Assembly: GCF_040581485.1 (NCBI RefSeq)
Contig: NC_090128.1
Coordinates: 35,184,931 to 35,248,930, forward strand
Length of the DNA: 64,000 nucleotides
Source of the DNA: Linepithema humile
Taxonomy: Eukaryota > Arthropoda > Insecta > Hymenoptera > Formicidae
Direction: 5' to 3'
In this document: positions 37,401 through 49,400 of the stretch, one piece after another
Position numbering within the stretch: position 1 is the first letter of the stretch
Layout: every line of letters begins with the position of its first letter
The notes under the pieces: model-generated
The model's database searches: none
What the model was told of the DNA's origin: nothing
Seen by the model: only the letters and a program-made list of their open reading frames with translations
Made by a program: the position numbers and the translations under genes

Positions 37401-38867
37401 GAATTGCCGATTCTCCGCTCCGCGTTTCCGATTAATTTTCAGCGAGGGTTGCGGAGCGGTTTAATCCTTTTCCTATAAGCAATTTGCGTTATTTACATAT
37501 AAATATTATACTTTTTGTGTACAAAAACTTTATCTGTGAACATTTTATCGCTTCAAATCCCTGATAGCAAATTTTTAAAAATTATCACCCGAATTTAATC
37601 TTTATAAATATGAAAAATTTAGGACAATAATAATGATACTCTTATACTTGTTACTTGTCAAGGACTTAAATGCATTCACATGCGTATTTATACTTTGCAC
37701 TCAATTCGATACTGGCGACCATGAAGACATAATCTTTGTTACAGTGGCAATCTCGGGCAATCGCGTCGGCGTAGCAGCACGTCGAACGTTCAGGAAGCCG
37801 AGAACTCCGACCCCGTTTTCTCCCCCACTGCGTCCCCCCCTCTTCTCGTCATATTTAATAACCCACGCGCACACATGTCCGCATCAAGGTCCACGTACGG
37901 GCATTAAACTCCGGCGAGTGCGGAGGTTCGTTACGTACAATGCGCCGCTGATTGACCAACCAGATCCGCCCTGAAGTGGCGTACCGCTGCCTGCCGTTGC
38001 GATATCGAGTCATCCGCCGTTGCTCCAATTGTCGGCGCCCGGTATCTTTTCTGCCCTCTAACGTTGTCCAATTCCTTCGCTCTCATCAATTTGTCGAACG
38101 ACAAATGTTGCGCGGCTGGTTCCGTTTCGCGCGATTCTCCGAGAAGAGTCTCACGGAAACTCTGTTTCTGTCAACACAAAGTAGTCCATTGAGAAATTTA
38201 ATCTTGTTGCGATTAAAATGACGTAGAAATGTGTGTTGGTGCGTATACTTTTGACACAATTTTTTTCAATTTTTGAAATGAAGCCAAAGTTTTCAATTAT
38301 TTGTTTTTAAAAAACTTATATTTCTTATTTCTTTTACATAATTCTATAAAATTATAAGATAAAAGCTGCTGGCACGATTTCGCACTCGAGTTTAAATGAT
38401 GCATAATGACAGTGTGCTTTGTTATCGTTTCTTGCGAGAGAGTCTGATCGCGAAACATTTAATCCAAACGCCGTTCGAACGCGCGACTCTCGGTATCGCG
38501 CGTCAGTCTCATTTTCGGTCGACGATCGTTCTCGGGCGCGCTGGATGTGCCGGACTGACAGACCGGAGGCTTCGGCGTTCATTAGCCGGCTATTCAGTTC
38601 AGCTACGGGCCAGCCGGCGAGGGTGGATTCTGACTCCGGTGGCTGGCTGCTGGAATGCCCGACGCGTTACTCTATCTCCTCTCGCACATAATTACACGCG
38701 CCTTCCCAGACGCGCTTGTGATCGCGTAACGTCCCTCTCGTCGGCGCACCGTCGATCTTCCATCTCTTTCAAGAAAGCCCGGAAGTAGAAACGAAAACAC
38801 ATGTGTAATTTCGCAGGAATTTCAGCTGAGAATTGATCTTTAAATTGTACTACTCAAGTTTTTTCGA
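34430..38867. other. Mixed non-coding DNA with a short CT tract; no gene supported
   Basis: CpG-rich blocks (about 34430-34620, 36780-37460, 38450-38780) alternate with AT-rich ones (about 35290-35520, 35900-36170, 36550-36700). A CT tract at about 35816-35850 ends in a polypyrimidine-AG that mimics a splice acceptor. Frames at 37133-37464 overlap on both strands and are Pro/Ala/Ser-rich from GC bias. Confidence 0.5.
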
Positions 38868-39614
38868 TTAAGGCTCCTGGGTAGTCACCGCAGCCATATT
38901 AGATTCGTGACGTCAGAAGCGAGAAATGACACGCCGAGAATTCTTGCGTGCCATTTCTAAATAAAATGATAATTTAACAAAGTAACACTCTAGATCGCTT
39001 TAAGACACCTGTAAAATTGTCCGAAAACTATGCTTTTTCCTTGACAGGTTATAAACAATCGTTAAATCAACCGTGAAGCGAAGCCTAATTATGCGAGAAA
39101 ACACACGGTTGACAGCTGTCTGTATGAGTAGAAAATACTGCTTCTACGTTGGGCTTTCTCTGCTAATCTTAGTTTTCGCGGATAATTTTACAGGTTTCAT
39201 GAACACGTCACATATCACAGCACTAACATTTAACGAATATTAACGAAATGGCACGCAAGAATAAATTGGGTAGTCAACATGTCATTTTTTCACGTCTAAT
39301 AGTTCATCGATTCTCCACCTAAGACGCTGCATGAGAATTTCTGTCATATGGACATGTCGGTAACGGTACTAAGCTATATATATTCTGTATTTATCGCGTT
39401 TATTTTTTTGTAAACAAATTTTTGAATTATAAATTAGCATTTTGTATGTTATTCAGTAATTTACTTTTATCGTATCAATTGATTAGGTCAAACTGTTACA
39501 CTATTTACTTATACAATAAATCGACTAGGTAAATTCGACTAGGTTTTTATTCCTACCACAATTATGTCGCCACTGTCAACGCGGAGTTTACGGCTACGGG
39601 ACCAGGAGTCTTAA
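38868..39614. mobile_element. Probable TTAA-ended non-autonomous element
   Basis: The left end reads TTAAGGCTCCTGG. The right end, read on the other strand, is TTAAGACTCCTGG, one mismatch in 13. Weaker similarity follows (TAGTCACCG against CGTAGCCG-like). Inside, AGAAATGACACGC pairs with GCGTGCCATTTCT to form a hairpin at about 38922-38958, and a third, inverted copy of that arm lies at about 39246-39266. A TGGGTAGTCA string occurs twice in direct orientation (38878 and 39269). No transposase frame is present. The span may contain one element inside another. Confidence 0.55.
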
Positions 39615-41348
39615 TTATGATTATTTATGTTAATGTAGACAATTATTATATAATGTAGGTATATAAATATATAGTTTTAAATCTATAAAAGTTGACAAGA
39701 ATGATCTAATTGTTTAATTTGACAAAAATACTTGATTAAATAAGGAGGAAGCACGATACGATTTGCTTGATCTATACACAAATGTAATCGGACTTTAATT
39801 TCTGACTGTGGCCGACAAGGGCTAATTATCATTATATAGCACTACATTTTATTGATTACTATACTTTCAGTTGCAATAAAAAAGATAGAATTATCAAAAA
39901 ATAATTTTTATTCCAGCGCTATTGCGATTGAAATTTTTATAGATTCTTACGCAAATTTGTCACAAGAAGTCATTCAGGATTTTCAAACATGATCCTGCAA
40001 TGGATTCCGCTTGCGCGGAATCGAAGGACCCTCGCATGTCAGTCTCTCGTTTCAATAAAAATATTTCTTCTCCTTCTGTATCCAAGTAGACGGGGATTCC
40101 TTTACGATTAGGGAAAGTGCAAAGGGGAAAATAGCACGGCGAAAATATTTCGCAGCTCTTTCCCTCTCTATGAAATAGCCTGGGTTTTCTTTTCTTAGGT
40201 GTTCAACAAATAAAAATAAAAATAAGCTTTTGCATACTTAAAAATTGAATTCCATTAAACATATAATCGACATTTCATCTTTTTACAACAAAATTTGTAT
40301 GGATATTTTTTGTCTAAATTTTACATAAAATATACACTCCGTTGATATTACTTTTAAAAAGATAACTTGCTATCGCCAGAATAATATTGCTACATTCTTT
40401 TCGAGCATTTTTCTTATAGACTATTTGACAAATCTGACTTTTGCCTTTTAAAATTCTGTTGGGATTTTTCGAATTTTTTCCTCTCAAGTCTGTACATCAC
40501 GGATAGTGACGCGTCCGATGATCGAATTGTATGAAAATATTATATAACGTATCGAAGGAGCAGAGAAGACGTGCGAGGCTAGCGAAGACGGATAGAGGAA
40601 CGACGACGCGATAACGTGAGAGAGTGTCGAATGGTAGCTATGCAGGAGGAACGCGAGCAAAAAGTCTCTTTCTACGGGTCTCTAATAGAGGCACGTGACG
40701 ATGCACTTTCCGCGACCTTTGCGCTCATCTTCCCTCTGGTCCATCGACTTCCTTCGTCGTCCTCTTGGGGACGACGGCACGGCAAAGAGGAAGCCTCTTC
40801 TTATCCGTTTCGATGATGTCTACTAGCGAAGGCGACGAAGAAAGGATGAGACATCGGTGAATCGAGCAAACTATACACACTACTGGTTCTGATTACTACT
40901 TCTTCCCCGATGAATAATTGCTATCGCGCTGTATTCCTCTCTGTGAATTTGCATTTGACGAAGTAACTCGTAATACTATAAGACATATAACTCGTCGATG
41001 ACGTTGATAACATCATAATAGATATTATAATTGCTAAGAATAATCTTTTACACTTTTCCATTTTGTACTTAAAAAAACGCTGCAAATATACTAAGCGGTG
41101 TATTTGTATAAATGTGTCATTTAGAAATTTAGAAAGTTACAGTGATAAATATTTCGATTTTTTTTTTTTTTTTTTTTAAATGTCATATATCTGCGTTGCG
41201 TTTAACATTTCTTCGGAGTCCTTCTGGAACAAAACTGTCCTATTCTAGAACAAACTAGAAATTTCGTGTCCGAGTTATAAATATACAGTAAAATACGAGA
41301 TGGTTCATGCCGAAATTTTATACTTTTACGGTCATATTTACTACTTCA
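39615..41348. other. AT-rich non-coding DNA with a T20 run
   Basis: No gene supported. A CpG-richer segment lies at about 40500-40860 and a T20 run at 41158-41177. Confidence 0.5.
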
Positions 41349-41368
41349 CGTGACATATATATGTCACG
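41349..41368. repeat. 20-bp perfect palindrome
   Basis: CGTGACATATATATGTCACG is its own inverse complement. A CACGTG E-box overlaps its left edge (41347-41352). It could be a protein-binding site or a hairpin relic; nothing else supports a role. Confidence 0.6.
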
Positions 41369-41427
41369 ACGGGACACCCTAAAATTGCCGTGAGAAAGCT
41401 GAAAAGCAATGTATTCTCCTTCTGCAG

Positions 41428-41718
41428 GTACGAGAGGTCAGAATGCGAGGAGTAGAGGTTCCTCTGAGGAATCAGGGAGGATTCAGGTAGCTGTAGGTGT
41501 AGCAGCACAAATCTCTAGGTCCCCTCATTATCGGAGATTCCCGTCTCCATATCCGTCGTATTCCGAACAGCTTGTAAAACTAAAATTTGTACAAAAGAGC
41601 TTCCTTGGACCGCCTCTCTCATTCATTCGCCTTCGACTCAATGCAGATTTTTCTCATAGGAAAGCTGAATCGTGGACACGAGCGAGTGTAAGGTTGAGGG
41701 TGGGATCACAGGGATCAG
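41428..41718 (+). other. Candidate 291-nt exon, open in one frame
   Basis: An acceptor (TTCTCCTTCTGCAG) precedes it and a strong CAG/GTAAGA donor follows. One frame is open over all 291 nt (97 codons' worth) and enters and leaves in the same phase, so the segment could be skipped without a frameshift. The peptide is Ser/Arg-rich with a stretch PHYRRFPSPYPSYSEQ, and I do not recognise it. The open frame could be chance, since the pyrimidine tract is short. An untranslated or lncRNA exon is equally possible. Confidence 0.3.
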
Positions 41719-41719
41719 G

Positions 41720-42590
41720 TAAGAGGACTCGCTTCTGCGAAGGAAGGTGAAGCGTCGAGAACACGCCGTATCCGGAACGTCTCGCTCACCCTCGCTCCTG
41801 GTCCTTTATCTTTCTCAGGGAAGTCCGCGCTGATTTCCCTCTCTCTCGCTCGTGCATGCCTTTGTGCGGTTATTACGGGCGCGTACGCGTTTTTCAAGGT
41901 TAATCGGCCTGACAGATCAGATCCGCCTGTGGCTCCTCTCGGTCTACTTATCGCGCAGAGATTCATATCGCGTTTTCGTTTATCGGCATAGGATTATATC
42001 ACGGAGAATTCCGTCGCATTCTTAAAGCTCTTGCTATTGCCAAAAATATAAGCCTTATATTTTTAATACTTTATTACGAAAAGATGAGTGCAAAATAATA
42101 TGCCATGCTTTACTTAATAAGTCATACGAATTTGAATGTAAAATACCCCCCCCCCCCCCCAGAACTTTGTTCTTAGACGCAAAGCCATGTGTGTGGATAG
42201 GTCAATAAAGAGAAGCGGCACTCTATATTTATTCATCTTGATTTGAGGCTGATATACGCCAAGGGAGAGCGGTTTTGAGAGGGAAACGAAAAAGGGCGAG
42301 AGGGAGGAACTCCGATGGACAGATAATGCTAGTACGCGCGCAGTTCGCAGAGAGGGTCGCGGCTGTACTAGGTCGAAAGGGTTGAATGCCGACGGAACCG
42401 TTTAATTTGGCCTTTGTGGACGCATCCTGTATTCGTTGCACGATATATCGTCGATCCTGTCTCGCCGATACGAGATCGCGATCTTTTTCATCCGAATGAA
42501 AAACAAGCTCCTGAAAAAAATCTTTCCTAATCTAAAAATATTTTCTTATTAGTTGAAAGTAGTTTCTCATTGGTACATGGAGATAACTTT
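41720..42590. other. Non-coding DNA with a C15 run
   Basis: CpG-rich to about 42000, then AT-rich. A run of 15 C lies at 42146-42160. No gene supported. Confidence 0.55.
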
Positions 42591-42745
42591 ACATAAAAAA
42601 TTACTATGTACGGCACAGTAGCCGCGGACCATGAGGGAATTATCAAAATTTTTACTATGTTTTTCGCATAATGACCATAGTATTTAAACTTATAATTCCT
42701 CTCATGGTCCGCGGCTACTGCCGTATCATAGTAATTTTTCATATA
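42591..42745. mobile_element. Small inverted-repeat element (hairpin)
   Basis: Left arm about 42591-42642 and right arm about 42690-42745 pair over TAGCCGCGGACCATGAG and adjacent AAAAATTACTATG blocks, with a few mismatches. The loop of about 47 bp is AT-rich and itself weakly symmetric. No target duplication or coding sequence is seen. It is consistent with a short MITE or a foldback remnant. Confidence 0.6.
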
Positions 42746-44174
42746 AAATTTTCTTCGTGTATGAAAAAAATTTTAAATTATATGTCAGATTCACATAGAT
42801 TTTGTCTTTCAGTAATTACGCATAAAATTTAATTTACTCACTATCTCATTTCCATTTCAAATATGTGTATTAAACATAATGGAATAAATTCCAAGAAATA
42901 GAGTAACATGAAGTTCACGTGGGCGAACTCTATGGATGAGATCTCGTTTTTTTCTAATTTATTTGCGCATATGCGAACGTATTTTAAGCCTTTGCGGCCA
43001 GAAACAGCGAGTTAGATAGAGAATATTTTACCGTCACTGGATGGTGACGAGCTGAATTCGTCAAAGCTCTTTTTGTTGCGGCTCACATAAATTTTGTCTC
43101 TACTCTTATCTCTTATTTCACCAAGATCTTTTCATGTTTTATTAATTTTATGGAACAATCTTTAACTATGTGTGCGCACCGCGTTTCAGAATGGCTGCAA
43201 CCAGTAAGGTAACTATTAGTGAGCGCAATCTGATCGCAAAGGGTTAATTTTTAAATGCATTATTTATAAAATTTTGTATTGTTTTGTGTATTGTTAAAAT
43301 TTTTTAAGAATTTATTCCGCGTTTCTACGTTGTCCATGAATGCATTATAATCTACAATGCATTTATATTAATTTATAATTTGGCTCATCAATTTTTTAAT
43401 TTGTTTTTTTTTGTATTTCTAATTGCTTCGAAAATGACACGTGCTCGCAATAAAATTCTTTTTATTCAGATAGCATCCAAGAAACAAACACCAGACGCGT
43501 AAACACAGACATAACGCATGCGATGTCGAAATCAACAGTTGTGTTAACAACACGTCTGTAACATTTGCAGTGCGTTATTTGCTGAACGTGTAAACACGCC
43601 CGTAACGCTTTAAAGATTTTAAAAATATATTCTGTCCGCATTGCCGTCATTAAAGATCTGATTTTTTTATTAATAAATTATGAGTTTCTTGTGTAATCGA
43701 TTATTCGTTTCTTTACAAAGATACATATTTAAACGCAGCGCTGCTCCATTCTTTTCATGTCATTCGTGTCACACGAGATACACGAAGAATCGAGACTGAA
43801 TTCGTGCGTGACGCGGACTATGAATGCTCGCGCCGGCCTCCACATAAATTATCATACTTAAAACGTGTGTCCGAAAATACGCAAAGGGATACCACGATGC
43901 GAAGCGAATTTTCATGCCGCGTCGTTGCCACACGAATTAAATTTCTGGAAATAACTGATTTCGTCATTGAATGAAATGAGGATCAAAGATTGCCTCGAAC
44001 CACGACGCGTCCACATGAGAAATGAAGGGTGCACGCAAAGACGGAGACTGTAGTCCGACGATTTCAAGCTTGATTTTTTCCGATGCGACTTTTCCTTTTG
44101 ACAAAGCTTTTGATTCATCGATGTATTTTCAATAATTAGTTCTGGTAAATTCTCTAATTTATAAATTTAAAAAA
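42746..44174. other. Mostly AT-rich non-coding DNA; nothing recognised
   Basis: Short frames only. Two similar strings (GCGTAAACACAGACATAACGC near 43497 and GTGTAAACACGCCCGTAACGC near 43589) form a weak direct repeat. Confidence 0.45.
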
Positions 44175-44264
44175 AAAAAAAATTCTTTAAAAGATTCGAA
44201 AATATCTTACTGATTAAAATTTTAATCAGTAAGATATTTCTGAATCTTTTAAAGAATTTTTTTA
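44175..44264. repeat. Long AT-rich palindrome with no spacer
   Basis: The two halves of about 45 bp meet at 44219/44220 without a loop and differ at only two positions. Blocks such as AATTCTTTAAAAGATTC and ATATCTTACTGATTAAAAT mirror on the other strand. Such a palindrome can extrude as a cruciform or arise from an inverted duplication. Confidence 0.8.
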
Positions 44265-46317
44265 TCTATTAATAGATAATTAAATTGTACGATTATTATT
44301 AATTAACATTTATTTGTCTCTGAAAATCATCCTTTTATATATTATTAGAAGATACATAAAATCTTCAAGTTATAAAATGGGTTTGCTCGTTATTTCTGAA
44401 TTACAGCCCTTTCATCGAATTTTCCAACTATTTGGCCGACCGATTGACACAATTTTTGCTTGGAATTCTTTCCTTGAATGGAGCTCCGTCTGTTACCGAA
44501 TGCGTACCGATCTCTGCTTCACCTGTTGCGTATTGTTGCACTCTCAAGGCAACCCGATTTGCACGGTGAATGCACTTATGGCCGCCTATCGACGGTATGA
44601 AAAGCGGGAGGCGCCAAGGGGCATCTATGGCGCCTCTCCCCGTGCCATACAGTCCTGTTTCGGGAAAAGAGGGGCGCGTGAGAGTCCTTTGATCGCGCCA
44701 GCCCTATTGAAAACCCAATAGAGACTGTCTCGTCTCGTGGAAGAATCCGCTATTATTACGTCCTCGCTATTGATTTTATAGAAACCGCAAAATCGACTTT
44801 GCCCGAGCATTCAGCTCTGTTACGAAAATTAACACGCCGCATTGAATTCGCAAATAGGATCGGTAATACGCTTGTACTCCCGCGATGTCGCGTATATTAA
44901 GAGACATTATATTTTGCGAATTACAAGAAAACTGAGCAGCATGCAATACCGCAATAAAAAATTATATGATAATTAGATTGCAGATCGATAAATTTAAAAA
45001 GGAAAAAGACATTACAAGTCTTTTGTGTTATTATAGCAAAGTGGGTTGCACACATTGCTCACACTTTAATTCGACTGTCTTTAGTGTACACTTTAACGTG
45101 ACAAATCGATTTGATTCGCTTCCTCCACGATTCTTCTCTCCAACTGATGATAAATCTTGTCACGTGATAATTACCTTACGTTTCACACTTGATTTGCTAA
45201 ATGCAAAGCACATTCCATGCAGCGCTAATTTTGATTTATGCTGCGTCACTCACCGATCACCCGTGTTCTCAAATTTATTATATAGTTATAAGATATATAT
45301 TTTATAATATTTATTGAAGTGAAAGAAAAAGGGGATTGTATTATACATGTTAATTACGTATTAATTATGTTAAGAAATGTTTTATATTAATGATTTTTGT
45401 AATAGTGTTTCTCTTAATAATAAAAATATCAAAAATGACGGATCATTTCTGAAGTAGCTCACGCAGGAATGGAATATGTCAACAATATATTATTTCAGTT
45501 TCCACAAACGTGCCAAAGAACTTGTCTTGAAAATACAGAACGAATTTTCTTTTTTTTTTCTTTTAGAAGATTTTAGAAAATATCAATTAGTTAGAACAAA
45601 CTATTTTTTTTGTTAAAAGCGTGAAACGTGCAAGAAATTTTCTAAGAATACATCTGTTTCACAAATGTTCGGAAGAAAGATAATCTGAGGATAAGCCGCT
45701 AGTGTGTTGCTTTTTGTTTTTTTTTCTTTCTTTTCCATTTATCTTGCAGGTGGTTTAAAAGGCACTGGTTTAAAATACACTAATTCGACATGTGTTTGCC
45801 ATTTTTTACAAATGAACCGAGTATTATATTATTATATTATACTATATATTTCACCAATTTTTCTTTTGTCATTAAAGTTTAACAATCCACTGTAATATTA
45901 GCATTGGTGTGCTTCTTTCAAGGGTCACGAATGACATTTTATTACACATCGTTATTCCGATTGCGGGGAAAAAGATTTTCAGCGGTTTTGTCAGAAAAAG
46001 TCGCCGGCTGCCGATATTACGATTAATTTGCTCGTAAATTTTCACCTTGGGGTGTTCCTGAAAATCCTGGGAGATAATTTATATATTTCCTGGGTCACGC
46101 GGCCGGGTCCAAGTAACACCTGGTACTCTCAGAGTTTTACCTGAGCAGCGCAGACAGCGTCGCGCCGTTCACGCTCCTGTGTGTATCGCCATTGTAATCT
46201 CACAAAATCCCTGAAAATGATATTGCTCGAGTGACGTAACAATTTTGCATGGGATAAAATTACGTATTGCGGCGTAGCGTAATTTATGTGGTTGCACAAT
46301 GATCGATGAACGAAAGG
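44265..46317. other. AT-rich non-coding DNA; no gene supported
   Basis: Frames of up to 135 codons at about 44314-44721 show no motif. A very strong polypyrimidine acceptor-like site ends at about 45750, but no donor follows in the open frame. Confidence 0.5.
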
Positions 46318-46353
46318 GAGAGAGAGGGAGAGAGAGAGAGAGAGAGAGAGAGA
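46318..46353. repeat. (GA)n microsatellite
   Basis: GA run with two GGGA interruptions. Confidence 0.9.
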
Positions 46354-48376
46354 AAGGGAAGGGGGAAAGAGAGAGATTGCACTTTGACAACATGCAGTCG
46401 ATTATTAATTAGCGACAGACCGGCATCGTTGATAAATTAGCGTCATGCGCGTCGGAATTTCAAAATTGTTCGTAACGCCGACAAATCGCGAAGCGTTCGC
46501 GAAATCGTGTCTAATATTTCTTTCCAGTCGAACTCCACGGCGAGATTTCCTGCGAACTTGGCGTCCCGCGGAGGGACGCGAGGAGAATTTCTCTTCCCTC
46601 TCGCCGAAACTCTAGGCAGAGCGATCTCGAAAAACTTTCTCTGTCATAACTCAACCGAGGACGGGGAGGGGCAGAGTACTTGCGAGAAAATCGATGTTCC
46701 GCACTTAGAGAGACATCCTTGCCGTTGGTTTAATAACAAAATAATTATCGATTACAAATATAAAATGGATTATGAAAAAGGGAAAGGGAAAGGAATTTCC
46801 GAAATTTCATTCAACGACTGTTCTTTGTTGCTGGATATTGCGATTCGCTAGGCTGGATTTTCAGTTCTTGATGCAGGCCTAGAAAATTCTAATAGGCTTT
46901 TCCGGCGGCGAAATCATCCTTCGAGAAAATCTAGGCGAGCTTATGCGGGAAAATACGGACCTTTTCTTTCCGCATTTTCCTCGCGTTTCATCTTCTTCTG
47001 CTTTCGGCTGTCGCCCCTTGTAAGTAGTATCCACTAAGGAAATACAATAATCGCTTATCGATCTTCTCTGAGGCCCGCTGGAAAAACAATCCTAGGATAA
47101 TACATATGGAAGGATTTCGTTTTGTATTTATCGTGGGAAATAGGAGCGATTAGATTTGGTAACATACATACATGTCGATTTTATCTGTGGACCATTTACA
47201 TTTATATTTACATGTATTTATTCTGCTAAAATTTTTGAACGCATTACTTGTATTAACGGCTTGCTTTCTTATTTTTTTCTTTAGGGGGGAGGGTAATTAG
47301 TTCAATATTCTTTATTGAAGTTTGCAATCTAATAAAAATCAATAAGTACAGAACAACACAAAATGTTGCATTTCTAAATTTTGAATTATATATATATATG
47401 TTTATCTACTAATTAGCTGAAATCCTAATTCAATTTTGACCACAAATTGCATTATTTATGCCATAATTAATAGCATAATTTTATAAACTTAATGAAGATA
47501 ACTCTATGAGGAATCACGAGTGCGCTATCTCTCGGAACATTAATCCAGTATCAACCTTATTAACGCTGTTTAATGCTGCATCAATTTTGACGTAGATAAA
47601 GCCGGTCGCGGTATTGATCACATCCGCGGGACAAAAAACCGGATGAGAGTTCGCGTGGGAAAAAAGAGAGTGCACATAGCCGCGGAGTTAACGAGCCTAA
47701 TCCTGTCAGTCTCATGAGTCGAGATTAGGAGAGATCTTGCTTCTAGACGAGAACGGCACGAGCGGGACGAGCTAGCGGTTGCCACCTGTGTGTGTACCGG
47801 TATACGACCGACGGTGTCCCGCGGTGTCCCGCCCCGTTTTTCAGGACGCGCAAGGATGGTCCTTCGCGTGGTTACGCGAATCCCAAAAGCGCGCACCCTG
47901 AAACAGCGCGCGCGCGCTTGCTCGCTACGCGAATAAGAATAAAACGTTTCGCAAACAAAGGCGCCGTTACGATAACGAACCTGTCGACGTGGACCTCGAA
48001 CTCGTCGGAAACTCGTTTCCGTCCCGGGGGGAGAGGGAGAAAAATCGTTAACCCGTCGCATCGGGCTAGCACCGCTCGCAGGCACTCGCGTTAATCTTTA
48101 TTCTCTCTCCGTAAATCTCGGCCACGTTGTTACCATAGTGACGAGGTTCACCGCTACTTCTTTAAAAGGAAAGCGGAGAGATAAGAACGTTGGCGAGTAT
48201 AAGTCTCACGGGCCGCGAAAATGGTAAATTGATAAGAGCAGCACGCATCTCAAAGCACGCGCGTTTAACGAATTTGGTTCAGGCTTTTACGCTTTAATTT
48301 TTTTTATTACTGTGAGGAATAATATATTCGCTTTGCTGTTAAATTTTATATACTATATATATATATAATATTAATA
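46354..48376. other. Mixed non-coding DNA; nothing recognised
   Basis: A CpG-rich block at about 47600-48100 gives overlapping frames on both strands. An acceptor-like site at about 46530 (TTTCTTTCCAG) lacks a clear donor. Confidence 0.5.
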
Positions 48377-48378
48377 TA

Positions 48379-48839
48379 CAGGGTGTTTCATAATGTCCGT
48401 GCCAACGCTCGTGTGCGAATAGAGTGCGGTAAACTGAATAGAAAAGTCCTTTACCGTTTTGCAATTTTCGCAATAGTAATTGAGATATTAATTAAAAGGG
48501 ATTGACGAATAATCGCGCGTTGCGCGTAACTAGATCGTGGGCTGTACACTCTAAACGTGACAACAACGAGGATCGCATGGCAACGAAAAATAACACGTAG
48601 CGAGAGCAGGAGTGATATGCGTTGCTATTTTTCGTTGCCATGTGATTCTCATTGCTGTCACGCCTAGAGCGTACAGCCTACGATCTAGCCGCGATCAACG
48701 CGCGATTATTCGTCAATCCCTTTTAATTAATATCTCAATTACTATTGCGAAAATTGCAAAACGGTAAAGGACTTTTCTATTCAGTTTACCGCACTCTATT
48801 CGTACACGAGCGTTGGCACGGACATTATAAAATACCCTG
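48379..48839. mobile_element. Foldback/MITE with TA target duplication
   Basis: The whole 461-bp element is an inverted repeat. The left arm (about 48379-48593) and right arm (about 48622-48839) pair along their length with scattered mismatches around a loop of roughly 30 bp. The ends read CAGGGTGTTTCATAATGTCC on the left and, on the other strand, CAGGGTATTTTATAATGTCC on the right. TA flanks both ends (48377-48378 and 48840-48841), as for Tc1/mariner elements. There is no coding sequence. Transcription would give a long hairpin RNA, a potential Dicer substrate; that consequence is inference. Confidence 0.85.
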
Positions 48840-48860
48840 TATAATAATAATAATTAATAT

Positions 48861-49400
48861 GATTATTTTTTTATTCTGAACAAATTTTAAATAAATCGTT
48901 AATATTTGTCTGTTAAATACTCAATTTTTTTAATGATTATACTTTTCTGTTATTTTTTATTGATGATTTTGAAATTTGAGAACTGTGAAAGAACCATATC
49001 CGGATCTTCGATATACAAAATACAGACGTACCTTCGAGAAAGAGAGACAGAGTAGTTTTCCGAAAAGTGAAATCCGAGCAGAAGGCGGCACTTTTTTCTT
49101 TGTAATTATTTTCTTATTGGGTTTCGTTCAGCAATGGCGCGCCGATGTCCCTTCGAGATGGACGCATGAGGATTTGTGAATGAGATTCCGACAGTCGCCA
49201 TTCAGACTAGCTTCGTATCCAAGATGAGATCGTCGATAACAGTCGAATTATATCCTCGACTTCTTTTTCCTTCCGACATGTGTTTCCCCAACATGTATTT
49301 TCGCTATTTTTTATATGTCAAATTCTCAAATAGACACCGCGACTAATAAATTTCGGGCTTAGAGCATTAAAAAATAAGCGTTTTAGAAATTATTTTTGCG
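48861..49400 (+). repeat. Tandem duplication, unit 1
   Basis: It aligns over its full length of about 540 bp with the next unit. Shared blocks include TACAAAATACAGACGTA, AAAAGTGAAATCCGAGCAGAAG, TTCGTTCAGC-ATGGCG and TTTTAGAAATTATTTTTGC, all in the same order. Differences are spread throughout, so the duplication is not recent. Unit 1 starts within about 20 bp of the foldback at 48379-48839. No reading frame is kept open in both units. Confidence 0.85.

Noticed and set aside
45751..45895. Open frame after a very strong polypyrimidine-CAG acceptor.
   Set aside because: No donor follows within the open frame, two of three frames stop at once, and the peptide is not recognisable.
46537..46851. 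Open frame after TTTCTTTCCAG.
   Set aside because: No credible donor and no known domain; the T/C run alone is not enough.
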